From NCBI RefSeq assembly GCF_904846065.1, contig NZ_CAJGZV010000001.1:2914001-2978000 (forward strand): DNA of 64,000 nucleotides, written 5' to 3'. Source of the DNA: Psychrobacter immobilis. GTDB taxonomy: Bacteria > Pseudomonadota > Gammaproteobacteria > Pseudomonadales > Moraxellaceae. Below the pieces are notes generated by a model, which was not told the DNA's origin, did no database searches, and was given only the letters and a program-made list of their open reading frames with translations. The position numbers and the translations under genes were made by a program. Of this stretch, positions 1 through 10,151 are shown in pieces (the stretch's first letter is position 1; every line of letters starts with the position of its first letter).

Positions 1-430
1 TTCTGCCCTGAATCATCAGATCATTTTTACGCCAATTAGTGTAGGGGATTATGCCCCTAACTGTCACAAGCTAATACCATACTCGCAAGTCACTCTTAAA
101 TCAGCAGCAGCCCTTTACCTGACTAGTAATGTGCTTTAAGTGACGGTTTGTATACTGAAATTGTATACTAAAAATTCGTCTTTTAAAGATTATAATGACA
201 GATGCTTATGGTCACACGCTTAACTTGATTCTTTATCAAAACATATCCACTGACTAAGTTAAATCACCAATACGTAACGAGGGCTTGTTGCATTATTTCG
301 GTGTACTTAATCGAATTTTTAAAAGTAAGCTGCAAAAATATGGCATTGATGATGCTCAGCCCATAAGCTATATAATCTATCATGCTACACTAGCGCTATT
401 TTTATTATTCACCTGATAAATGGTTGGGTT
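1..430. other. Upstream intergenic region before ispA
   Basis: No gene could be supported in the first 430 bases. A short imperfect hairpin (AGGGG at about 43-47 facing CCCCT) is followed by no T-run, so it is not called a terminator. The segment just before 431 is AT-rich and presumably holds the ispA promoter; no convincing -35/-10 pair was assigned. Confidence 0.4.
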
Positions 431-1597
431 ATGACTGTTTCTTCTACGCCAAGCTTTATACCTGAAAGCCTTATGCCTTCAAGACTTGTATCTTTTACTA
501 GCTTTAATAACAACACCGAGCAATTTCATAGCACCGTGCGGGCGCAACTTGCACAAGATATCGAGGTGCTATTTGCTTATGCTGAGCTGCCAAGCCCACT
601 GATTGATGCCTGCCGTTATGTGATGACTGGTCAAGGTAAATTGGTACGTCCGTTATTGGTCGCCAGCGCCTTTGATAGTGTCAATCAAAGCAATGCTAAT
701 GACGACTTTAATGACGGCGCTAATGACAATGTTAATGTTAATGACAGCGCTAATAACAATGTTAGTAATGACGATGAAAGCGCGGATAAAAGCACTGATA
801 GAAGAACCACTTATAATAGCGATTTAGAGTCGCTGCTAGAAAACGACTCCGATTATGATATGTGTCGCCGTGCGGCGTTAGCCGTGGAGCTGTTGCATAC
901 CTACTCATTGGTACATGATGACTTGCCATGTATGGACGATGATGAGCTGCGCCGTGGTCAGCCAACCGCCCATATCGTCTTTGAAGAATCGACCGCACTG
1001 CTGGCAGGTGACGTGCTACAGACACTCGCTTTTGAAGTGTTGACCGCAGAGCTGCCAACCTTTGCCCCTTTTGATTCAGCTATCGCAAGCCAGCTCATCG
1101 CGATATTTGCACCGCGTGCCAGACGTATGGTTTCGGGTCAAATGCTCGATCTCAATGCCGAAGCTACTACAGGCATTTCACAAAGCGACTTGGAAGCTAT
1201 CCACCGTGATAAAACCGGTGCACTCATTGAAGCGGCGATGCTAATGGGCGGTATTTGTGCTGGCGCGACCGCTCCACAGCGTATGGCTCTACAAGAGTGT
1301 GCGCAGCATATTGGTCTAGCCTTTCAGGTACAAGACGATATTTTAGACGTCACCACCAGCACCGATACGCTTGGTAAACCTGCTGGCAGTGATGAAAAAT
1401 TGGATAAATCTACCTACGTAAAATTGATGGGCGTTGAGCAGGCAACCAGCTATGCGCAATCGCTATTTAATGATGGACGCACAGCCATCATTCGTGAACT
1501 GAGTCGTCATGAATCAAGCAGTAGCGAGCTTGGCAGTGACGCAAACAACGATGCTTTACTGGCATTAATAGAATGGCTATGGGCACGTAAAAAATAG
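431..1597 (+). CDS. ispA: Polyprenyl (farnesyl/geranyl) diphosphate synthase with Asn/Asp-rich insertion
   Basis: Short-chain trans-prenyl diphosphate synthase, which condenses isopentenyl diphosphate with allylic diphosphates to make the farnesyl diphosphate used for quinone and undecaprenyl lipids; cytosolic. The 388-residue product has the GKLVRP substrate motif near residue 70, the first Asp-rich motif DDLPCMDDD at 163-171 and the second QDDILD at 301-306. The family is usually close to 300 residues. The excess lies in a low-complexity Asn/Asp/Ser segment at about residues 84-140, between the GKLVRP helix and the helix before the first Asp-rich motif, plus an N-terminal extension of about 30 residues. 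The start is uncertain because no strong ribosome site precedes 431; an internal Met at residue 15 is an alternative. Identification is firm; FPP rather than GPP specificity is inferred. Confidence 0.93.
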   Translation: MTVSSTPSFIPESLMPSRLVSFTSFNNNTEQFHSTVRAQLAQDIEVLFAYAELPSPLIDACRYVMTGQGKLVRPLLVASAFDSVNQSNANDDFNDGANDNVNVNDSANNNVSNDDESADKSTDRRTTYNSDLESLLENDSDYDMCRRAALAVELLHTYSLVHDDLPCMDDDELRRGQPTAHIVFEESTALLAGDVLQTLAFEVLTAELPTFAPFDSAIASQLIAIFAPRARRMVSGQMLDLNAEATTGISQSDLEAIHRDKTGALIEAAMLMGGICAGATAPQRMALQECAQHIGLAFQVQDDILDVTTSTDTLGKPAGSDEKLDKSTYVKLMGVEQATSYAQSLFNDGRTAIIRELSRHESSSSELGSDANNDALLALIEWLWARKK

Positions 1598-1629
1598 CCA
1601 AAAATTTAATCATCAAAGAATGGTAATGA

Positions 1630-2457
1630 GTGGTCAACATGGACAGTACCCCTACTCCGCGTATTTATCTTGGCACCGGCGGTTATAGCGATACCGACTT
1701 ACTTGGTACGCTATATCCAATCGGCACCAAAAAAACCGACTTCTTACGCGAATACGCCAAGCAATACGGCGCGGTGGAAATTAATAGCACTTTCTACGCG
1801 CCCATCGGGCAAAAAGCCTTTGCTGGTATGGTCGATAAAGCCTATGTGCAAGCAGACAGTGAATTGAAGTTCGCGGTCAAACTGCATCAAGACTTTACTC
1901 ATGCACGTAAAGGCACTAGCGATCACGCCCAAGCATTTATTACTGCTCTAACGCCACTGATCGAAGCCAACGCTCTCGCGCCACTACTACTGCAATTCCC
2001 ACACGGCTTTGATCGTACCCGCGAGCATCGTCTATATCTGGCAAACCTTGTCAGTTGGTTTCAAGATTATCCACTAGCCGTTGAGTTTCGCCATAATGGC
2101 TGGCATACCCCGCAAGTGGTCGATAGCTTTCGGCAGCAAGGTCTCATTTGGTGCAGCGTCGATTACCCCAAAGTCAGCGGTCTACCACCGTCACGATTGA
2201 TATTTACCGAGCGCACTGGCTATCTACGGATGCATGGTAATAATCTAAACTGGTGGGATGCGATGAGTGCCGCTGACCGCCATGATTATCGCTATAGCGA
2301 AGCTGAGATGCAGGACTGGGCGCAGGCGATTGCCAATCAGCGTCAGCACTTTGATACGCTCTATATTTTCTTTCAAAATACCGTCAACGCGCATGCTTAT
2401 TATAATATTGCGATGTTGAGGGAAGCGTTGGGTAAGTTTGGGTTTGAGGTGTTGTAG
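1630..2457 (+). CDS. DUF72 (YecE-like) family protein
   Basis: DUF72 family protein of 275 residues, a TIM-barrel family of unknown biochemical role that E. coli YecE also belongs to. Seen here: an N-terminal YLGTGGYSD strand, a KFAVKLHQDFTH segment, LLLQFPHGF, AVEFRHNGW and a C-terminal LYIFFQNTVNAHA segment, which together are the conserved family blocks; length is typical. It follows ispA by 32 bases on the same strand, so co-transcription is possible. The longest frame starts at a GTG (1630); an ATG three codons later (1639) is equally plausible. No catalytic residues are assigned. Confidence 0.85.
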   Translation: MVNMDSTPTPRIYLGTGGYSDTDLLGTLYPIGTKKTDFLREYAKQYGAVEINSTFYAPIGQKAFAGMVDKAYVQADSELKFAVKLHQDFTHARKGTSDHAQAFITALTPLIEANALAPLLLQFPHGFDRTREHRLYLANLVSWFQDYPLAVEFRHNGWHTPQVVDSFRQQGLIWCSVDYPKVSGLPPSRLIFTERTGYLRMHGNNLNWWDAMSAADRHDYRYSEAEMQDWAQAIANQRQHFDTLYIFFQNTVNAHAYYNIAMLREALGKFGFEVL

Positions 2458-2637
2458 CACTACTCCCCACGCTGTATATCAGAGGGTTTGACTAACTCTA
2501 GTTTAGATGAAAATCTATATTTTTAGGTTATTGTAGCTTCTTAGAAACATAGCAGAAAAGTTAGCTTGGGAACTTAAATCCACCCTTTTACTGCTGTAAA
2601 AAGCTGCCATTTATCACTATAGTAAAGAGTCGTTCTT

Positions 2638-3411
2638 ATGAGAAAAAACCTTATAGTATTTTTAGGATTAGGTACAATTTCTTTTATTCTTATTATATCT
2701 TTATTTCTGATAAACCCTAATGTAGCGAATATTATCGACGTAGATAGTGAAAATAATCAGCAAAAAGCCTACAAAGCTTTTGGTTTAGAAGAAGAGGATA
2801 TGGGCATACACTACATCAAATTATCTAACCTAATAGAATCTGAAAGAAACGAAGCCTTAACTGCATTAAAAAATTTGAAAACTACTGGCAGCCTTAGTGG
2901 TGGCATACAGACAACAGAGTTTGATGAAACAATGATTGGGGAGGCTAAGAATAACTTCCAAGCCCTAGATGAAGATATCAATAAAGCTAAATATAAATTA
3001 ACATTCGAGCCAGTTCTCTTAGATAATTTTTATAATAGTAAGTTGGTAGGTTTGAATAGCTCTGGCATATTAGCTCATAACAAATACAATATATTTTATC
3101 AGGTCTACGATATCAATAATGGTCAATCTGTTATTGAGCTCACAGAACATTATATACCTAAAAACGGTTCCGTCAGGCTAACAGTGATTGAGGATTTCTT
3201 GAACGATAAAGTCAATGATAAGCCTGCAAGAGTGGAAAGCCTATATTCTGATAGACAAGAGCTTTTATACAATTTTAGCTGGCAAAATAACCAACGCTAT
3301 TATGAATTAAATACTAAAAAGCTATCATTAATTTCTGTAAGAGAAATCGCAAACTTCATTGATTTAAGCTCCACTAAAATACAACTATTAGATGAGAAAG
3401 AACCTAACTAA
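2638..3411 (+). CDS. Hypothetical membrane-anchored protein
   Basis: I do not recognise this 257-residue protein. Residues about 5-27 form one strongly hydrophobic segment preceded by RKK, consistent with an N-terminal membrane anchor or uncleaved signal; the remainder is hydrophilic, Asn/Lys/Glu-rich and probably periplasmic. No cysteines or obvious catalytic motifs are seen. Codon use is more AT-rich than in ispA or rdgB next to it, hinting at recent acquisition or relaxed constraint. It stands alone, with a bidirectional terminator after it. An ATG at 2638 follows a weak AAAGAG ribosome site. Confidence 0.65.
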   Translation: MRKNLIVFLGLGTISFILIISLFLINPNVANIIDVDSENNQQKAYKAFGLEEEDMGIHYIKLSNLIESERNEALTALKNLKTTGSLSGGIQTTEFDETMIGEAKNNFQALDEDINKAKYKLTFEPVLLDNFYNSKLVGLNSSGILAHNKYNIFYQVYDINNGQSVIELTEHYIPKNGSVRLTVIEDFLNDKVNDKPARVESLYSDRQELLYNFSWQNNQRYYELNTKKLSLISVREIANFIDLSSTKIQLLDEKEPN

Positions 3412-3454
3412 TTAGACAATCCCAAAAGAGCCGTTTTTTATATAAATCCAAACC

Positions 3455-3487
3455 AAAAAAAAGGACGCCTCTCAGCGTCCTTTTTTT
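3455..3487. terminator. Bidirectional rho-independent terminator
   Basis: The stem GGACGC (3463-3468) pairs with GCGTCC (3475-3480) around a 6-nt loop, flanked by eight A on the left and seven T on the right. It can end both the plus-strand orphan gene at 2638-3411 and the converging sodB transcript. Confidence 0.88.
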
Positions 3488-3513
3488 CAAATCAAATACT
3501 TAGTGGTTAAAGA

Positions 3514-4143
3514 TTACTCTTCAACACCAGCATCTTGACCTTTATATTTTGCGTTTGCGTAGTCCCAGTTCACTAGTTTGTCTAGGAACGTATCAACATA
3601 GTCAGGACGACGGTTACGATAATCGATGTAGTACGCATGTTCCCATACGTCACAAGTCAATACCGCTACTTGGTCATGTGCAAGTGGTGTATCAGCATTT
3701 GCTGTTTTAGCGATAGACAGTTTGCCACCGACTTTATCAGCAACTAGCCAAGCCCAACCTGAACCGAACTGGGTTAGTGCAGCGTTTTTAAACTCTTCAC
3801 GGAACTTGTCATAGCTACCGAAATCTTCTTCGATTTTAGCTTTTAGATCGCCAGTAGGTTCGCCGCCGCCGTTAGTTGGCGTCATGCAGTTCCAATAGAA
3901 CGTGTGATTCCATACTTGAGCTGCTTGGTTAAACATACCTTGCTTACTGTCATCTTTAGCAGTCGCTACGATGATTTCTGGCAATGTTTTGTCTTCCAGA
4001 CCAGAACCTGGTAGCAATTCGTTGAGCTTAGTCACGTATGCATTATGATGCTTGTCATGATGATACTCCAGCGTCTCGGCACTGATATGTGGCTCTAGTG
4101 CGTCTTTTGCGTATGGTAGTTCTGGCAATGTAATGTTTGACAT
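3514..4143 (-). CDS. sodB: Superoxide dismutase [Fe]
   Basis: Iron superoxide dismutase, which dismutates superoxide to hydrogen peroxide and oxygen in the cytosol. Starting at the ATG at 4143 gives 209 residues beginning MSNITLPELPYAKDALEPH, the usual start of FeSOD. That ATG follows AAGGAT nine bases upstream; a longer frame to 4191 adds 16 residues without family support and is rejected. Metal ligands expected in the family are present: His28 in EYHHDKHH, His in the QVWNHTFYW motif, and Asp/His in the DVWEHAYYIDYRNRR motif. The GSGWAWLV segment and overall pattern fit the Fe rather than the Mn form. It converges on the preceding gene with a shared terminator. Confidence 0.95.
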   Translation of the reverse strand: MSNITLPELPYAKDALEPHISAETLEYHHDKHHNAYVTKLNELLPGSGLEDKTLPEIIVATAKDDSKQGMFNQAAQVWNHTFYWNCMTPTNGGGEPTGDLKAKIEEDFGSYDKFREEFKNAALTQFGSGWAWLVADKVGGKLSIAKTANADTPLAHDQVAVLTCDVWEHAYYIDYRNRRPDYVDTFLDKLVNWDYANAKYKGQDAGVEE

Positions 4144-4700
4144 AATTATTTTATCCTTGCTGTTTTTAGCCGTCATTTGATAAAAACTCATTATAGAAAC
4201 TGAATTTTACGCTATTTTTACATGATAAAAAACACGATAAAATGGCGGACTAAATTGGCTGAGTTTATTGTTTGAAATGAATGTTATTGCTTAATACCGT
4301 TTATTGTTTAACACAGTATCACGTATTATTATGAATCCAAAATTAACTTACTTTTGTTACTGTTTGCTCAAAAGCCAAGTGCTTGACTTCATAAGCATTT
4401 ATTAACTTAATATTCACAAGCCATAAGATATCATTCACGGTAGCTTGGCGGCTATTATAGCAACAGTGGCGACAAATATCAGTTACCAAATGTTATGGAT
4501 AACACTGTTAGTATAGCCTTTGGTTGTCTATAGACTAAGTGTAGAATGCCTTGCCATGCCAATCGTACTAGGCACTTAGCTAACTGATAAACTGATGAAA
4601 TTGGCATTAAGATACCGCTATAATTTAAAAACCGACCATACTTTCAATAATGATACTTTCACTAATCATATTCTTAATTATGACATAACGGAATAACCCT
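4144..4700. other. Divergent intergenic region sodB/rdgB
   Basis: About 550 AT-rich bases between the divergently transcribed sodB and rdgB. It must hold both promoters. No RNA gene, repeat or clear operator was recognised. Confidence 0.4.
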
Positions 4701-5363
4701 ATGAGCACCACGAATACCTCACGATCCTCCACCCAATCGACCCCTGATAATCAATGGGTGCTCGCCAGTAACAATAAAGGCAAACTTGCTGAGTTTAAAC
4801 GCCTATTTTCTGAGGCAGATTTGGATGTGACGATTGTCCCGCAAGGTCAGCTTGATATCGACGATGCAATCGAGGATGGATTAAGCTTCGTTGAGAACGC
4901 CATTATCAAAGCCCGTCATGCCAGCCGAGCAAGCGGATTACCGGCGATTGCTGATGATTCAGGGTTATGCGTGCCAGTATTGGGCAATGCACCCGGTATC
5001 TACTCTGCCCGCTATGCAGGCGAGCACGGCAATGACAGTAAAAACAATGCTAAGCTTGTTGCCGACTTGCAGCCTATCCGTGCAGCACAGCCTGATGAGC
5101 CTATTAAAGGCATGTTCGTTTGCGTATTGGCGATGGTACGTCATGCCGATGACCCGCTACCGATTATCGCCCAAGGTTTATGGCACGGTGAGATTTTGGC
5201 GGCGCCGCATGGTGATGGCGGTTTTGGTTATGACCCGCTGTTTTGGTTGCCAGAACTGCAAGCAACGGCGGCAAGCCTCAGCGCGGCGGATAAAAATAGC
5301 ATCAGTCATCGCGGTCAGGCGATTGAGCAATTATTGGCACAGTTGCCTTTATTGTCTTTATAA
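4701..5363 (+). CDS. rdgB: XTP/dITP diphosphatase (non-canonical purine NTP pyrophosphatase)
   Basis: RdgB/HAM1 family house-cleaning enzyme that hydrolyses dITP, XTP and ITP to monophosphates so they are not built into DNA or RNA. The 220-residue product has the N-terminal ASNNKGKLAEF substrate loop, the ENAIIKARHAS helix, the catalytic DDSGLCV motif, GIYSARYAG, the GFGYDPLF motif and the C-terminal KNSISHRGQA motif, all in the family order. An N-terminal extension of about 17 Ser/Thr-rich residues precedes the conserved core. The start follows a GGAATAA ribosome site. No operon partner is evident. Confidence 0.95.
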   Translation: MSTTNTSRSSTQSTPDNQWVLASNNKGKLAEFKRLFSEADLDVTIVPQGQLDIDDAIEDGLSFVENAIIKARHASRASGLPAIADDSGLCVPVLGNAPGIYSARYAGEHGNDSKNNAKLVADLQPIRAAQPDEPIKGMFVCVLAMVRHADDPLPIIAQGLWHGEILAAPHGDGGFGYDPLFWLPELQATAASLSAADKNSISHRGQAIEQLLAQLPLLSL

Positions 5364-5872
5364 AAGCAATCCGAATAACAGCAGTCCTACTTTATCGTCG
5401 ATCCATAGCGTTTACTGCTTTGCTATGTTATTAATACCGATAATAGTTAATACCGATAATACGACAATATTAACCCAGCAATTTTATTTAAACGGACGAT
5501 AGCAGCGCTGCCCTATATAGACAGCAAACAGATAATTTTTACTTTGATAAACAGATGGATTATACTGTTCTACTTTTAAAATTTTGTTGAAAGCCGTTAT
5601 TTGTCTGTATAATTGCGCAAAAATCGTTATTATGCGACCTATTCATGGTTAATATTGATATCAGATAGCGTCTATTCAGATAAAGCGTTTCACATTTTTG
5701 TGTCAGCAGCGATTGCTACGGGCACGGACTGCGAAATTGCGCGCTATCAATATCCCCTATTTATTCCAACGGCAATCGGTAACACCCGCCCGTATTTTGA
5801 GGCACGGTTGTCTATTACTATTTAACCCTAAGTACTATTCAATCAAACGTACTATTAAATCCTAAAGGTGTA
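5364..5872. other. Intergenic region rdgB/tig
   Basis: About 510 bases with no gene I can support; a 70-codon frame in it has no ribosome site and no recognisable content. It presumably carries the tig promoter. Confidence 0.4.
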
Positions 5873-7222
5873 ATGAACATGGCTACAGATTTACAAGTTA
5901 CAACCAACAAGCTATCTAACAAAGAAACTCAGCTAACGGTTAAAGTACCCGTTGAAAAAATTCAAAACAAAGTTGAAGGCCGTATTCGCCAAGTTGCGAA
6001 AACTGCCAAGATTGACGGTTTCCGTAAAGGTAACGTCCCTATGTCACATATCCGTTCACAGTACGGTGCTGGCATTCAACAAGAAGTTATCAACGATGTG
6101 ATACGTGATACTGTTTTTGAAGCGATCAAATCTGAAGACATCCGCGCGGTTGGCATGCCTAACATCGATGATGTAAAACTTGAAGATGATTTCTTGGTAT
6201 ATCAAGCGACTGTTGAAATCTTCCCAGAAATCGACGTGCAAGGTATTGATGAGATCGAAGTTGAGCGTCACACAGCGACGGTTAGCGATGAAGACGTTGA
6301 CACCATGATTGAAAACCTACAAAAACAACGTGAAGAATTCGTTGAGAAAAAAGGTAAAGCGGCCAAAGACAACCAAGTAACGTTTGACTTTGAAGGCTCA
6401 ATCGACGGCGAAAAATTCGAAGGCGGTTCTGCTGAAGATTTCAAATTGGTTATCGGTAGCAACCAGATGATTCCAGGCTTTGAAGATGGTATCAAAGGCA
6501 TGAAAGCTGGCGAAGAAAAAGTCATTGACGTGACTTTCCCAGAAGATTACCAAGCTGAAAACTTGGCTGGTAAAGAAGCCCAGTTCAAAATCAACGTAAA
6601 ATTGGTTGAAAAATCAAAACTACCTGAAATCAACGAAGAGTTCCTAGAGCTATTCGGTGTTAAAGAAGGCGGCGTTGAGAAATTAAAAGAAGACGTGCGT
6701 AAAAACATGGAACGCGAAATCAAAAATGCGGCGCGTAGCCAAGTAAAACAAGCGACCTTTGATGCGCTACTAGAAAAGAACGAGTTTGACGTACCAAACG
6801 CCATGCTAGAGCAAGAAATCGAGCGTCAACGCAACATGATGATGCAACGTTTTTCTCAGCAGTTCGGTGCCAATGCTGATAGCTTCGATAAAGACATGCT
6901 GCCAAATGAGCTGTTCGAAGAGCAAGCGCTACGTGCTGCCCGTCTTGGCATCATCGTTGCTCGCGTTATCGACACCAAAGGCTTAGAAGTCGACCAAGAG
7001 CGTGTTGAAAGCTTTATCAAAGAAGCCGCTGAAAACTACGAAGATCCAAGCGAGGTCATCGAGTACTACACCAATGACAAGCAGCAACGCGCTAACATTG
7101 AGTCTGTGGTTCTAGAAGACCAAGTGGTTGATTATCTAATCGAGCAAGGTAAAGTAACTGACAAAGAAGTCAGCTACCAAGACTTGCTAGCTGCTCAGCA
7201 ACAACAGCAGCAAGGTATGTAA
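5873..7222 (+). CDS. tig: Trigger factor, ribosome-associated peptidyl-prolyl isomerase
   Basis: Trigger factor, the chaperone and prolyl isomerase that docks at the ribosome exit tunnel and shields nascent chains. The 449-residue product has an N-terminal ribosome-binding domain with the signature [12 protein letters not shown] at about residues 49-60, a central FKBP-type PPIase domain ([20 protein letters not shown] through [10 protein letters not shown]) and a helical C-terminal chaperone domain ending in a poly-Gln tract. Either ATG 5873 or ATG 5879 may be the start; AAAGG lies 4 or 10 bases before them. It is followed by a terminator and then clpP and clpX, the common tig-clpPX order. 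Confidence 0.96.
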   Translation: MNMATDLQVTTNKLSNKETQLTVKVPVEKIQNKVEGRIRQVAKTAKIDGFRKGNVPMSHIRSQYGAGIQQEVINDVIRDTVFEAIKSEDIRAVGMPNIDDVKLEDDFLVYQATVEIFPEIDVQGIDEIEVERHTATVSDEDVDTMIENLQKQREEFVEKKGKAAKDNQVTFDFEGSIDGEKFEGGSAEDFKLVIGSNQMIPGFEDGIKGMKAGEEKVIDVTFPEDYQAENLAGKEAQFKINVKLVEKSKLPEINEEFLELFGVKEGGVEKLKEDVRKNMEREIKNAARSQVKQATFDALLEKNEFDVPNAMLEQEIERQRNMMMQRFSQQFGANADSFDKDMLPNELFEEQALRAARLGIIVARVIDTKGLEVDQERVESFIKEAAENYEDPSEVIEYYTNDKQQRANIESVVLEDQVVDYLIEQGKVTDKEVSYQDLLAAQQQQQQGM

Positions 7223-7295
7223 TTTAGTAAGAGATAACTTGGCAACTTGCCATTAATGGCAAATTGCTACTCTTACTGCAAAAATGCCCTATTAC

Positions 7296-7325
7296 AATGC
7301 CCTAACATCTTGTTAGGGCATTTTT
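7296..7325 (+). terminator. Rho-independent terminator after tig
   Basis: The perfect 12-bp stem AATGCCCTAACA (7296-7307) / TGTTAGGGCATT (7311-7322) with a 3-nt loop runs into a T-rich tract. It separates tig transcription from clpP. Confidence 0.9.
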
Positions 7326-7766
7326 ATTGCAAGCTTATAAATTACTGGCTTATTAGCTACTTTTATCTGGTGTTTATTGCCACTGCCCTTGATAAATGGG
7401 CACAGACGCCTTATTAATAGGGAGTCATTTATCATTTGTCACATTAAAAAGTTACTATTGCCGCAATAAAAAAGTTACCATTAGCTCAATTATTTTTAGC
7501 AGCTACTATTTTTGACAGCTGCTATTTCTAGCAGGTAGCTGGAATAACTTTTAAGCGCCGTCTTAAATCATGAATATGATTGGCTACTTGCTAGCGATAT
7601 TTAGAGCATTTAATTGAACCGAATAGGTTTTATTAGCAGACAGCTTTTATTAACAGGCAGCTTTTATTCATAGGCGGCAATGTTTACAATGATAACCACC
7701 ATAAAAATTTAGCCAACAGCTAGCCTATACCTCTTTACTTTATGTACTTATAAACAGGACATCTTT
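7326..7766. other. Intergenic region tig/clpP
   Basis: About 440 bases that must contain the clpP promoter. Short direct repeats are visible (CAGCTTTTATT twice near 7640-7670, and AAAAAGTTAC twice near 7446-7480) but have no clear meaning. No gene is supported. Confidence 0.4.
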
Positions 7767-8462
7767 ATGACAGATTATGATCGCATCACTGCTAACCCGC
7801 ATTTTGATATGTTGATGAGTGCGCACAATACCGCCCAAAGCGCACAATATAACCAAAGCGCGCCCCAAGCCGCATTGGTTCCAATGGTGGTTGAGCAGTC
7901 AGCGCGCGGTGAACGCTCGTTTGATATTTTCTCACGCCTATTACGTGAGCGCGTTATCTTTTTGACCGGTCAAGTTGAAGACCATATGGCCAATCTTATT
8001 GTGGCGCAGCTATTATTTTTAGAAGCAGAAAACCCTGATAAAGACATCCATTTATATATCAACTCGCCAGGCGGCTCAGTCAGTGCTGGTTTGGCTATTT
8101 TTGATACCATGAACTTTATCAAACCTGAAGTTTCGACCATTTGTATGGGCGGCGCTTATAGCATGGGCTCATTTTTGCTCGCAGCTGGCGAAAAAGGCAA
8201 ACGTTATGCCCTAGCCAACTCTCGCGTGATGATTCACCAGCCTTCAGGCGGCGCGCAAGGTCAAGCAACCGATATCGAAATTAATGCGCGTGAAATTCTG
8301 AAAACGCGTGCTCGCTTGAACGAGATTTTGGCTGAGCGTACCGGTCAACCGGTAGAAAAAATCGAAAAAGACGTTGAGCGTGACTATTGGTTAGATGCTA
8401 AAGAAGCCAAAGAATACGGTTTGGTTGACGAAGTACTAGAGCGTCGCCCGACTTCTCTATAA
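7767..8462 (+). CDS. clpP: ATP-dependent Clp protease proteolytic subunit
   Basis: ClpP serine peptidase, which forms the tetradecameric chamber that degrades proteins fed in by ClpX or ClpA. The 231-residue product has the catalytic triad Ser132 (GGAYSMGSF), His157 (MIHQPSGG) and Asp206 ([12 protein letters not shown]), spaced as in E. coli ClpP, plus YINSPGGSV. The family commonly has Ala rather than Tyr before the nucleophile (ASMGAF). About 40 extra N-terminal residues presumably include a propeptide. The start follows AGGACATCTTT. clpX lies 150 bases downstream on the same strand. Confidence 0.96.
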   Translation: MTDYDRITANPHFDMLMSAHNTAQSAQYNQSAPQAALVPMVVEQSARGERSFDIFSRLLRERVIFLTGQVEDHMANLIVAQLLFLEAENPDKDIHLYINSPGGSVSAGLAIFDTMNFIKPEVSTICMGGAYSMGSFLLAAGEKGKRYALANSRVMIHQPSGGAQGQATDIEINAREILKTRARLNEILAERTGQPVEKIEKDVERDYWLDAKEAKEYGLVDEVLERRPTSL

Positions 8463-8612
8463 GCGCTTTAATAATAGCCGTCTACGAGACTTTAAAACAT
8501 CAGATGCCTAAGCGCGATAGGGTGAGAGAAAATATATTAAGTGCCCTGCGCTTTTGCATCGATGTCCATAATCAGAATATTGATCAGTATAAAATTTTAG
8601 GAGTGCCTGTAT

Positions 8613-9926
8613 ATGGCAGAAGATAACACCCCGCAGTGTTCGTTTTGCGGCAAAGAAAAAAGTGAAGTAAAGCAGCTGATTGCCGCTGACGACGCCAATA
8701 TTTGTAATGAATGTATTGAGCTATGTACAGACCTGATTGCCGATAGCGCCGAAGATGGTGACGACGATAGCGATATTGATACCTCTTGGGTCAATAAAAA
8801 GCTGCCAACACCAAAAGAGCTGCGTGCCAAGCTTGACGAATATGTCATCGGGCAAGATGCGGCCAAAAAAGCCTTGGCAGTGGCGGTTTATAACCATTAT
8901 AAACGCCTAAAAGTCAGCCAAACTTTGGCCAATGACAGCAAAAAAGCTAAAATCGGTGCTGATGATGCCATGGTTGAATTGGCAAAAAGTAATATCCTAC
9001 TAATCGGTCCAACCGGTTCTGGTAAAACCTTGTTAGCGCAAACTCTAGCGCGCTTGCTTGATGTACCTTTTGCGATAGCCGATGCGACGACCCTGACCGA
9101 GGCCGGTTATGTCGGCGAAGATGTCGAAAATATCGTGCAAAAACTTTTGCAAGCATCAGATTATGATGTGAGCAAAGCAGAGCAAGGTATTATCTATATC
9201 GATGAGATTGATAAAATCAGTAAGAAAGGCGACAACCCGTCTATCACCCGTGATGTGTCAGGCGAAGGCGTACAGCAAGCGTTGCTAAAGCTTATCGAAG
9301 GTACGGTCGCTGCCATTCCGCCACATGGTGGTCGTAAGCATCCACAGCAAGAGCTGATCCAAGTTGATACGAGTAACATCTTAATCATCGTCGGTGGGGC
9401 GTTTGCTGGTCTTGATGCAGTTATTCAGCAGCGTACAGAAAAAGGCGGTATCGGCTTTAACGCCGATGTCAGCTCAAAAGACGATAGCAAACGCAGCTCA
9501 GAATTACTGCAACAAGTAGAGCCTGAAGATTTGATCAAATTTGGTCTTATTCCTGAGCTCATCGGTCGTCTTCCTGTTCTCGCTGCGCTCACAGAGCTGG
9601 ACGAGGATGCATTGGTTCAGATATTGACGGAACCAAAAAACGCCTTGGTTAAGCAATATAAGTACCTATTCGATATGGAAGGCGCTGACATTAGCTTTAC
9701 CAAAGAAGCGCTCGATGCTATTGCTAAAAAAGCCATGGCGCGTAAGACTGGTGCTCGCGGACTGCGCTCTATCGTTGAAAATGCGCTCCTTGAGACTATG
9801 TATGAGTTGCCTTCGATGAAAAACGCCAAGACTGTCATCGTCGATGAGCAAGTGATTAATGAAGGTAAAACACCTGAAATCATCTTTTCTACCGACGACT
9901 CAGAGCAAATAGCGATAGATGCTTAG
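8613..9926 (+). CDS. clpX: Clp protease ATP-binding unfoldase subunit ClpX
   Basis: AAA+ unfoldase that recognises tagged substrates and threads them into ClpP. The 437-residue product starts with the zinc-binding dimerisation domain (Cys9, Cys12, Cys31, Cys34), followed by an acidic linker, Walker A GPTGSGKT at 132-139, Walker B IIYIDE at 193-198, the GYVGEDVE pore loop, and the [10 protein letters not shown] sensor-2 region. The family IGF loop that docks on ClpP corresponds to the [10 protein letters not shown] segment. An AGGAG ribosome site precedes the start. A strong terminator follows. Confidence 0.97.
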   Translation: MAEDNTPQCSFCGKEKSEVKQLIAADDANICNECIELCTDLIADSAEDGDDDSDIDTSWVNKKLPTPKELRAKLDEYVIGQDAAKKALAVAVYNHYKRLKVSQTLANDSKKAKIGADDAMVELAKSNILLIGPTGSGKTLLAQTLARLLDVPFAIADATTLTEAGYVGEDVENIVQKLLQASDYDVSKAEQGIIYIDEIDKISKKGDNPSITRDVSGEGVQQALLKLIEGTVAAIPPHGGRKHPQQELIQVDTSNILIIVGGAFAGLDAVIQQRTEKGGIGFNADVSSKDDSKRSSELLQQVEPEDLIKFGLIPELIGRLPVLAALTELDEDALVQILTEPKNALVKQYKYLFDMEGADISFTKEALDAIAKKAMARKTGARGLRSIVENALLETMYELPSMKNAKTVIVDEQVINEGKTPEIIFSTDDSEQIAIDA

Positions 9927-9968
9927 CGGTTGTTATCAGCTTTATTAAAACTGTCATTGAAGTAAAGG

Positions 9969-10000
9969 CGTCTAGCATATCTTATGCTAGACGTTTTTTT
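9969..10000 (+). terminator. Rho-independent terminator after clpX
   Basis: The perfect 11-bp stem CGTCTAGCATA (9969-9979) / TATGCTAGACG (9983-9993) with a 3-nt loop is followed by seven T. Confidence 0.93.
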
Positions 10001-10151
10001 ATGGCTGCTCACTTATGATCTTTTTATGACAGCCAATGTATGGATAAAGTGACAGTGGCGTCTATCAATCGTTCATAGCTAAAGCCACAAAGCATGCTAA
10101 GGTAAATGTGCTACCAACACCTATCACTGATGAAACAAAGGACTGTTTATC

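Noticed and set aside
4891..5502. 203-codon frame overlapping rdgB
   Set aside because: It is a +1 shadow of rdgB with no recognisable domain or ribosome site.
5613..5825. 70-codon frame upstream of tig
   Set aside because: No ribosome site and no recognisable protein features; more likely promoter DNA.
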